Of a stretch of DNA of 5,518 nt, positions 1 to 4,339 are shown in pieces. Under the pieces are notes generated by a model, which made no database searches, was not told the origin of the DNA, and saw only the letters and a list, made by a program, of their open reading frames with translations. Position 1 is the first letter of the stretch, and each line of letters opens with the position of its first letter. A program made the translations under genes and the position numbers. Source of the stretch: Candidatus Thiomargarita nelsonii (GTDB taxonomy: Bacteria > Pseudomonadota > Gammaproteobacteria > Beggiatoales > Beggiatoaceae); NCBI GenBank assembly GCA_001640045.1, contig LUTY01002518.1, positions 1-5,518 of the forward strand, read 5' to 3'.

Positions 1-2
1 GT

Positions 3-173
3 GAGCACGACTTCAAGCGTCCGATTGCCAAAGCAGGTTTGCAACTTGATCTGCAACGTAAAAACGTCTTAGATGGTGCTGCAAACCCGGCAGAACTGGT
101 AGGAAAACATCTCTTTATAACGCTTTTGGGGGAGTTAATCATTTCAACGGATTACGAGAGCGAGTCAGGTTAG
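3..173 (+). CDS. 3' end of an unidentified protein (partial, start outside window)
   Basis: An open frame enters from the left edge and gives 56 residues, beginning EHDFKRPIAKAG and ending YESESG, before a TAG at 171-173. The other two plus frames contain stops in the same stretch, and the residues have ordinary protein-like composition: a charged N-terminal part, then a hydrophobic segment (KHLFITLLGELII) near the end. I do not recognise the family and assign no function. The tail is probably the natural C-terminus, because the frame ends before the IS begins and a small inverted repeat follows the stop. If the IS is removed in silico, this gene converges on the minus-strand gene that ends at 1680. 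Confidence 0.55.
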   Translation, partial: EHDFKRPIAKAGLQLDLQRKNVLDGAANPAELVGKHLFITLLGELIISTDYESESG

Positions 174-179
174 CTATCA

Positions 180-196
180 ACTGAGTTAATCTCAGT
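180..196. terminator. Small stem-loop after the first gene (weak terminator candidate)
   Basis: ACTGAG and CTCAGT form a perfect 6-bp stem around the 5-nt loop TTAAT, starting 6 bp after the stop codon at 173. No run of T follows, so a rho-independent terminator is only a possibility. The position between two convergent gene ends, once the IS is ignored, fits a termination role. Confidence 0.25.
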
Positions 197-236
197 ATTG
201 TATTGATATTCCCTATTTATAAAGAGATATGAGGGT

Positions 237-263
237 TTGGTAGTGTCCCTTAACTGCCTTGAT
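237..263 (+). repeat. Left terminal inverted repeat of the IS
   Basis: The core GTGTCCCTTAACTGCCTTG reads inward and matches the reverse complement of the right end, with mismatches only at repeat positions 6, 7, 15 and 26. It lies 9 bp beyond the 3' end of the transposase gene, at the downstream end of the element. Confidence 0.8.
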
Positions 264-271
264 GATTGATG

Positions 272-1447
272 TCAGGGTCTGGACAATAAATATTCAAGTT
301 GAAGAAGTTTATCAATAAATGGTGCCGGAACCCGATATGAAAGAAGTTCAGAAGTACTCCAAATGTGATCAGTAATACCAGCCGCCATGGCAGGTGTTCT
401 CTGTTGCCAACGTCGACGAGAACCTGTCCCAAGTGTTGGTTCCGAATTAAGAAGTTCTTTGCATAAACTTTGATGTGGAAGCACTAAATGATAGTAAGCC
501 ATAGAAAGCCATAATTGCTTTTCGAACCAAGACAACTTTTTAGAAAAACCATTAGAACGTCTGGTAAGTCTTCGATTAGCTTGACGCTGAGTCAGATTAT
601 CACGTTCAACAAAACTGGTGTTAACAGTGCTACTCACAGGAGATTCTGCTAATAGAGAAGAAAGCTTTTTTTCATCACCAAAAACAATTTTTTTCTTGAC
701 TTCAACAATTCTTCTATTTTGACGAACTTTCACAACTTGAGTATAAACCAATTCTGAAGGCGGAATTCGTATGCGCTTTGGTAAGCGTCCACGACTACCT
801 TTTCGTGGAGGTTGATACCACCTTCCATAAGTGTGCAATAGAGCCGTTCGATATTCAGAAAACTGATCACTGGTAAAAAATGGAATATGTGCATCAGTGA
901 TATGAGCAACTCGATCAAGCAACAAATTGGCATTTTCCTGGGTACGCTTTCCAATAACGAAAGCTAAAACCACCCGCCAAACAGGTGCAAAAGCAAGCCA
1001 TACCCAAGCATCACCATATGATTCATGATAGAGCTTTGCAGAAAGTAAATTTCGTTCCTTGGTATGTACAAAACTCCATAGTTCATCTAATTGACATTCT
1101 GTTACCTTAAAATTGTTCCAGTGGTATAGCATTACCAGACGACAGTGTTGTGCCGCCCGATGAAGCCAATTGCAAGTGGTATCCTTGTCAACTTGGACAA
1201 TTCTGGCTGTTGCACGAATTGAATTTCCTTCAGCAAGTGCTCTTACTGCTGTTTCAAATAAAGTGACTTCAGCTTCTAAATCATAGTATGCTGTACCGTA
1301 TCTCAAAGAAACACTGCTTCCACAAGTTTTACATAGAGCTTGTTTCTGACCATGACTTGAACCATTTTTTCTCATATTTCCTTCGTAAAAGGGAATTCCA
1401 TAGTAACAACAAGAACGATTAACACAATAAAGCGTTTCCCAGTTCAT
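272..1447 (-). CDS. IS1-family transposase (DDE type, full length)
   Basis: This 391-residue protein would cut and join the ends of the surrounding insertion sequence. An N-terminal zinc-ribbon has cysteines at about 8, 13, 39 and 42 (CKTCG is the second pair). A helix-turn-helix follows at about 72-98 (SIRATARIVQVDKDTTCNWL). The catalytic region carries a plausible DDE triad: D121 in DELWSFV, D194 in TSDQFSEY and E281 in NTSFVERDNLTQR. The last motif, followed by an arginine-rich stretch, is characteristic of long IS1-like transposases, as is the C-terminal block TPAMAAGITDHIW. No internal stop or frameshift is seen, so the enzyme may be active. The ATG at 1445-1447 is supported by GAGAGG at 1456-1461, 8 nt upstream on the minus strand. 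The gene fills most of the element, with the TIRs just outside it. Confidence 0.9.
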   Translation of the reverse strand: MNWETLYCVNRSCCYYGIPFYEGNMRKNGSSHGQKQALCKTCGSSVSLRYGTAYYDLEAEVTLFETAVRALAEGNSIRATARIVQVDKDTTCNWLHRAAQHCRLVMLYHWNNFKVTECQLDELWSFVHTKERNLLSAKLYHESYGDAWVWLAFAPVWRVVLAFVIGKRTQENANLLLDRVAHITDAHIPFFTSDQFSEYRTALLHTYGRWYQPPRKGSRGRLPKRIRIPPSELVYTQVVKVRQNRRIVEVKKKIVFGDEKKLSSLLAESPVSSTVNTSFVERDNLTQRQANRRLTRRSNGFSKKLSWFEKQLWLSMAYYHLVLPHQSLCKELLNSEPTLGTGSRRRWQQRTPAMAAGITDHIWSTSELLSYRVPAPFIDKLLQLEYLLSRP

Positions 1448-1462
1448 TAGTGGTACCTCTCG

Positions 1463-1480
1463 TGAACAATGATATGTTCA
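1463..1480. promoter_or_regulatory. Inverted repeat in the transposase leader (operator candidate)
   Basis: TGAACA and TGTTCA half-sites, separated by 6 bp, lie just upstream of the transposase Shine-Dalgarno. A dyad here could bind a repressor such as the transposase or a host factor, or form a small hairpin that limits translation. The half-sites are short and no matching promoter boxes are clear, so this is only a candidate. Confidence 0.25.
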
Positions 1481-1518
1481 GTTGAGAATGCCACATATAT
1501 GAGTTATTGAATAATTTT

Positions 1519-1635
1519 AAGTACTGAACCCTTCGGTTATCGGAGATTTTGGAGTCCAAAGCGGCAGCGTAGGGACAAGCCCCTACGCTGCCGCTTTGGA
1601 CTCCGAAATACCTTAAAATTCATGGTTCGGTACTT
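1519..1635. repeat. Palindromic element with a 24-bp perfect stem, inside the right end of the IS
   Basis: Arms 1551-1574 and 1581-1604 are perfectly complementary over 24 bp around the 6-nt loop ACAAGC. The stem extends to 1546 and 1609 through one G-T wobble and further A-T pairs. Around it are further inverted pairs: AATTTTAAG at 1513-1521 with CTTAAAATT at 1612-1620, and AAGTACTGAACC at 1519-1530 with GGTTCGGTACTT at 1624-1635 (one mismatch). The outer pair abuts the right terminal repeat at 1636. Neither strand has a T-run after the stem, so it does not look like an intrinsic terminator. The GC-rich core stands out from the AT-rich surroundings and resembles REP-type or MITE-type palindromes. 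It may be a separate insertion in the IS, or an IS part that blocks read-through transcription into the transposase. Confidence 0.75.
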
Positions 1636-1662
1636 ACCAAGGCAGTTGAGGGACAACACCAA
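1636..1662 (-). repeat. Right terminal inverted repeat of the IS
   Basis: Read on the minus strand it contains GTCCCTCAACTGCCTTG, the counterpart of the left end (23 of 27 positions agree over 27 bp). It lies about 190 bp upstream of the transposase start, leaving room for promoter sequence and the palindromic element. Confidence 0.8.
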
Positions 1663-1679
1663 CTTATCCGACAACATAC

Positions 1680-2561
1680 CTATTTAAGATACTCAATATC
1701 AAACTTTGATTGGACGTTAATATCAAACTCTGATTGGACGTCACAATCAGAAATATAATTATATATATGACTAATTGTGTTGATCCTTTCAAAATATAAC
1801 GGTTTTGCTTGTGTAGTAGAACTATAGGGAAAGTAAAACTCGTGTTCATCATTAAGCCTATGTAAATTATTGACCAGAGCAACACTATAATCACTAAAAG
1901 ACCCTTTACACCGATTAGGGTAACTACGATAAGTGTTATAGTATTGAACAATATTATTACAGCTGATAGTTCCTAAATCTATCTCCGCAAATTGTTGCAC
2001 TTCTAGACTCATGTCTGCTTTTGCACCATAATAATAAGTTACTGAGAATGTACACTGTGTTGTGTACCACTCCATGATATGTTCAACAGCGGTATCTTTG
2101 TTGAAATTTTCATACCAAGTCAAATATTTACCATTATAGACTAACTTGAACACCCGATCATTACAGGTTGTCCAAGAATCTTTACAATAGTCTTTGCCAA
2201 CATTTCCAAATGAGAATATGCTAGACAAATCATGCTGGTTAATATCTACGCTATGATGTAACCCGCTAGCTGGCGCAGAATATGACCATCCTGTTAATGA
2301 TGGTGTAAACACTGCAACCACATTAATAGTAGCGGCTAGCACAGAGCTTATAGCAAAAGGCCCACTTCCAAGAGCCAAATACTTTAGATACTTCTTCTTC
2401 GGAAAATTGAAGATATGAGAGTATCTATGTAGTATGTAATACATGGTTTTAAGAAAGCTAGAGCTAGAAACTTGGCCTTTAGTATCACTCCCGGCCTCCG
2501 TTGCAACATGTCTCGCTTCTTGCCCTACATCACTTACAACATGTCTAAGATAATGACTCAT
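1680..2561 (-). CDS. Unrecognised single-pass membrane protein with a cysteine-containing C-terminal domain
   Basis: I do not recognise this 293-residue protein. Residues 1-55 are polar and basic and hold two consecutive diverged 11-residue units, RHVVSDVGQEA and RHVATEAGSDT, which could form an amphipathic helix. KKK at 56-58 precedes one hydrophobic segment at about 61-88, so a positive-inside N-terminus and an exported C-terminus are likely. The remaining 200 residues are tyrosine-rich, with six cysteines at 126, 133, 170, 201, 218 and 273, an even number compatible with disulfides outside the cytoplasm. The end contains an 8-residue tandem repeat (DVQSEFDI, NVQSKFDI). The frame extends upstream to a TTG at 2669, but ATG 2561 is preferred: GAGG lies 5 nt before it, and the upstream codons match another family. 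The stop at 1680-1682 falls close to the IS end. Function is unknown. Confidence 0.6.
   Translation of the reverse strand: MSHYLRHVVSDVGQEARHVATEAGSDTKGQVSSSSFLKTMYYILHRYSHIFNFPKKKYLKYLALGSGPFAISSVLAATINVVAVFTPSLTGWSYSAPASGLHHSVDINQHDLSSIFSFGNVGKDYCKDSWTTCNDRVFKLVYNGKYLTWYENFNKDTAVEHIMEWYTTQCTFSVTYYYGAKADMSLEVQQFAEIDLGTISCNNIVQYYNTYRSYPNRCKGSFSDYSVALVNNLHRLNDEHEFYFPYSSTTQAKPLYFERINTISHIYNYISDCDVQSEFDINVQSKFDIEYLK
1695..1742 (-). repeat. Two 24-bp tandem repeats at the 3' end of the membrane protein gene
   Basis: Units 1695-1718 and 1719-1742 differ at only two positions, both T/C. The 24-bp period keeps the frame and encodes the repeated octapeptide near the C-terminus. The near identity indicates a recent duplication. 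Confidence 0.85.
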
Positions 2562-2672
2562 TTTTGCCTCATAGATGCGTTTTTGGATGTTCATAACCGT
2601 TCGTATGTTTTTTTTCCAGTCGATGGACTGCCACGAGTCGCTATTCCCAGGTTGTTCGCCTGGTAACAATAA
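2562..2672 (-). pseudogene. Remnant of a group II intron reverse transcriptase/maturase N-terminus
   Basis: In frame with and directly upstream of the membrane protein start, the minus strand encodes WQSIDWKKNIRTVMNIQ followed by KRIYEAK. The pattern W-x-S-I-D-W-K-K, then V-x-x-x-Q-K-R-I-Y-x-A, is typical of the N-terminal domain of group II intron maturases (RVT_N). In intact enzymes this leads into a conserved arginine-rich stretch and the polymerase fingers. Here the similarity stops at about 2562, and no reverse transcriptase motif such as YADD appears in the window. The frame opens after a TAG at 2673-2675 and could start only at a TTG. I read it as an intron scrap at a recombination junction, which now supplies the ribosome binding site of the next gene. 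Confidence 0.55.
2567..2570 (-). promoter_or_regulatory. Ribosome binding site that decides the start at 2561
   Basis: On the minus strand GAGG is followed by CAAAA and then ATG. It lies inside codons for the maturase remnant (Tyr-Glu-Ala) and favours ATG 2561 over the upstream TTG at 2669. Confidence 0.5.
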
Positions 2673-2708
2673 CTACCCCAGCCCACTCAAGACCTTTCAA
2701 TCGTAATC

Positions 2709-2753
2709 GTCACGTAATTACCAAATCAACTTGAAAAAGTTACCAAATCAAAT
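2709..2753 (+). repeat. 22-bp tandem repeat, copy A (two units)
   Basis: Two units, 2709-2730 and 2731-2753, share the core TTACCAAATCAA with a 22-bp period. A closely similar two-unit array lies at 4016-4060, so this is a dispersed family. The second unit begins with TTGAAA at 2731-2736, which resembles a -35 box; 17 bp later TATTTA (2754-2759) is a poor -10. The array lies 39 bp before the hemerythrin start and could contain its promoter, but this is weak. Confidence 0.65.
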
Positions 2754-2791
2754 TATTTATTCGCTCGCAAATCAGATTAGGAGAAAAAAAA

Positions 2792-3154
2792 ATGGCTTTC
2801 TTAGAATGGGATGAACGCTATAGTGTTGGTATCACCAGCCTGGATAATCACCACAAGAAAATCTTTGCTTTGGCCAATCAACTTTATGATGCTGCCTTGA
2901 TAGAAAGGAAAGCAAAAGAGATCGTTTTTCCTATCATTGAAGAATTAATTGATTATACTCAGTATCATTTTCATGAAGAAGAAAACTTGATGGAAAGTGC
3001 TAACTATGTTGAATTGGCAGCTCATAGAGCGGAACATAACAAGTTCATTTTAAAATTGAATCAAATAAAAGAAGATGCCCACAGCGGAAAACTTGTTTCT
3101 GTCAATATCGAACTTTCAAAAACCGTTTTCGAGTGGCTAGCGAACCATACTTAA
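2792..3154 (+). CDS. Bacteriohemerythrin, C-terminally truncated (non-heme di-iron oxygen-binding protein)
   Basis: This 120-residue four-helix protein belongs to the single-domain bacteriohemerythrins, cytoplasmic proteins that bind O2 at a di-iron site for storage, delivery or sensing. The start MAFLEWDERYSVGI is the family N-terminus, with a strong Shine-Dalgarno (AGGAG, 2779-2783) 8 nt before ATG. Expected ligands are present: H21 in DNHHKK, H59 and E63 in HFHEEENLM, H78 and H82 in AAHRAEH, and H119 in WLANH. The family normally continues NHIxxxDKKYxPF, where Asp is the last iron ligand. Here TAA follows one residue after NH, so Asp and about 12-15 residues are absent. Allowing one missing base in the codon after CAT reads Ile-Leu-Lys, as in relatives, before similarity ends near 3158. 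This suggests a frameshift next to a rearrangement. Oxygen binding is doubtful. Confidence 0.88.
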   Translation: MAFLEWDERYSVGITSLDNHHKKIFALANQLYDAALIERKAKEIVFPIIEELIDYTQYHFHEEENLMESANYVELAAHRAEHNKFILKLNQIKEDAHSGKLVSVNIELSKTVFEWLANHT

Positions 3155-3161
3155 AATCCCT

Positions 3162-3189
3162 TGGGCAAAAGTAGCAATTTATTTGCCCA
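3162..3189. terminator. Stem-loop after the hemerythrin gene
   Basis: TGGGCAAA (3162-3169) and TTTGCCCA (3182-3189) form an 8-bp stem with a 12-nt loop, 7 bp after the stop. There is no T-run after it, so termination is possible but not shown. Confidence 0.3.
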
Positions 3190-3192
3190 CTA

Positions 3193-3291
3193 GGCCCAAT
3201 GACCACATGACAAGTGCCAACTTTTATAACTCAAGCTACGGCAATTTGCACGGGGGGTTGACACTTATCTCAGTCATGTGGTCATTGGGCC
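3193..3291. repeat. 99-bp palindromic element (MITE- or REP-like)
   Basis: A 19-bp inverted repeat is perfect between 3193-3211 (GGCCCAATGACCACATGAC) and 3273-3291. Further in, AAGTGCCAAC at 3212-3221 pairs with GTTGACACTT at 3258-3267 with one mismatch, after a 5-nt bulge on the right side. The centre is unpaired. No protein is encoded. Sharp perfect ends and an imperfect inner stem fit a small non-autonomous mobile repeat, or the relic ends of an element whose middle is gone. It lies between the damaged hemerythrin end and the recD2 fragment, and may mark the rearrangement that joined them. Confidence 0.7.
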
Positions 3292-3316
3292 GGGACTACC
3301 AATTTCTAAGCAAAAT

Positions 3317-3886
3317 TCATTGCAACCTCCCCACCAAATTAGTCACCCGCCCAACCACCCTCTGACTATGCACCGCCATCCCCAACGCCTTTACCTCCCC
3401 AATAACCACCACCAAAGACCTACCTCTTGTCACCCCAGTATACAACAAATTACGCCTCAACAACATATAATGCTGCATCGCCACCGGAATCACCACCGCC
3501 GGATACTCCGAACCCTGAGAACGATGAATCGTTATCACATACGCCAAAGACAACTCATCCAACTCCCCCACCTCATAACTCACCAAACGACCATCAAAAC
3601 GCACAACAACCCAACCCTCCTCAACACTTATCTCCTCAATAAAACCAATATCCCCATTAAAAACCTCCTTCCCATAATCATTCACATTTTGAATCACCTT
3701 ATCCCCCGGAGAAAACGTCCAACCAAAGCGCGTGATCTTAGGTTCCGCCTTACCATTCAAAGCCACCTGCAAACGAGCATTTAACGACCGCGTTCCCAAA
3801 CCCCCCCGTTGCATAGGCGTTAAAACCTGAATATCCCGAATCGGATCAAAACCAAAACGTTTCGGTATCAGATTGATAACGACATG
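3317..3886 (-). pseudogene. recD2: RecD2-like DNA helicase, C-terminal fragment only
   Basis: The minus strand encodes about 190 residues matching the C-terminal end of the RecD2/RecD-like SF1B helicases, ATP-driven 5'-3' DNA unwinding enzymes of about 700-750 residues. Similarity begins near IPKRFGFDPIRDIQVLTP (about 3830-3880) and continues through MQRGGLGTRSLNARLQ. Next is an SH3-like part (GDKVIQNVNDYGKEVFNGDIG), then the UvrD_C_2 motifs ITIHRSQGSEYPAVVIP and LLYTGVTRGR. The natural C-terminus is probably kept, with a stop at 3317-3319. The Walker A and B motifs and everything upstream are missing. The open frame extends to a stop at 3968-3970 but loses family resemblance above 3886. An internal ATG at 3814 could start a 165-residue product, but it would lack ATPase activity. 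I regard it as a decayed relic. Confidence 0.82.
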
Positions 3887-4298
3887 AAAAAGCTTAGTTT
3901 TCTTCCATTGGTTATTTTTAGGTTTATAGCTACAACAAATACAGGGATAAGTTGGTTGAGATTGGGCTTAATTGAAGTGGCCTTGATGGTCACGCAGCGA
4001 GGGGCAATCTTCAAATTGAATAAGTTACCAATTCAACTTGAATAAGTTACCGAATCAAATTACTTAATTTCATGCCTAACATTCTCTACCACGTCAAGCG
4101 CGGCGTAGTCAAAAACCACATCCGGCACTTATGGGAGAGCTTTATGCCAAGTGCCTTTGTCATGCTTTGGGGTGGATTGGGGAGGGTTGATCGAGATTGA
4201 ACCAACGCACCTATTGAAAATGTCCCACAACTAATTATAATAACAACCTTTGATTCTGTCGCACAATCTAAAGATCAAAAAAATGCTACTCAAAAAAA
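3887..4298. other. Stretch of about 400 bp without a convincing gene
   Basis: This region separates the recD2 fragment from the Fic promoter region. It contains the 22-bp tandem repeat copy B at 4016-4060. The best ORF is a 42-codon frame at 4072-4200 (starting MPNILYHVKRGVVKNH) with no Shine-Dalgarno and no recognisable family. The minus strand gives only short frames. The recD2 frame stays open to 3970 but encodes low-complexity residues unlike the helicase. No tRNA or structured RNA was recognised by eye. Confidence 0.5.
4016..4060 (+). repeat. 22-bp tandem repeat, copy B (two units)
   Basis: Both units start TTGAATAAGTTACC, at 4016 and 4038, giving a 22-bp period. The array aligns almost base for base with copy A at 2709-2753, including the sequence after the second unit (AATCAAATTA, then T-rich). 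The two copies lie in the same orientation about 1.3 kb apart, so they could recombine and delete the hemerythrin and recD2 fragment. Confidence 0.7.
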
Positions 4299-4331
4299 TT
4301 ACCCCCAAATGGGTGTAAATGGGTGTATAAT
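4299..4331 (+). promoter_or_regulatory. Promoter and operator candidate for the fic gene
   Basis: A perfect TATAAT at 4326-4331 lies 8 bp before the ATG at 4340. Directly upstream are a 10-bp tandem direct repeat, AAATGGGTGT at 4307-4316 and 4317-4326, and a 20-bp dyad at 4299-4318 (TTAC and GTAA arms, then CCC and GGG around AAAT, one mismatch pair). No good -35 box is present at 17 bp. A start point about 7 nt after the -10 would fall almost at the ATG, giving a leaderless or nearly leaderless mRNA. The repeats overlap where polymerase would bind, as expected for a repressor or activator site. Confidence 0.45.
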
Positions 4332-4339
4332 TGGCAACC

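Larger units (their letters stand above)
237..1662 (-). mobile_element. IS1-type insertion sequence (long-transposase, ISMhu11-like group)
   Basis: A single full-length DDE transposase on the minus strand is bounded by imperfect terminal inverted repeats, 237-263 on the left and 1636-1662 on the right, which match at 23 of 27 positions. If the ends start with GG, as in many IS elements, the element runs 239-1660 and is about 1.42 kb. No direct repeat abuts these ends. An exact 8-bp direct repeat, CCTATTTA, does lie a little further out at 212-219 and 1679-1686; if that is the target duplication, the element spans 220-1678. The IS1 family usually duplicates 8-9 bp. The transposase needs no frameshift, unlike classical IS1, which fits the longer ISMhu11-like subgroup. 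The subgroup name rests on recall of family features and has not been searched. Confidence 0.85.

Noticed and set aside
1540..1610. Rho-independent terminator for the membrane protein gene
   Set aside because: The stem is very strong, but neither strand has a T-run next to it, and it is nested in a larger palindrome, so a repeat element explains it better.
1664..1951. 95-codon minus-strand frame overlapping the 3' end of the membrane protein gene
   Set aside because: Hydrophobic and low-complexity, in another frame of the same strand as the longer gene, and no ribosome binding site was noted.
3278..3784. 168-codon plus-strand frame opposite the recD2 fragment
   Set aside because: It is rich in His, Pro, Thr and Asn because of the A+C-rich strand, and it overlaps clear RecD2 motifs on the other strand. 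It is a shadow frame.
2709..4060. CRISPR array
   Set aside because: The repeats are two-unit tandem arrays with no unique spacers between the units, and no cas gene is present.
4072..4200. 42-codon plus-strand ORF starting MPNILYHVKRGVVKNH, just after repeat copy B
   Set aside because: No Shine-Dalgarno and no family resemblance; it is too short to support by sequence alone.
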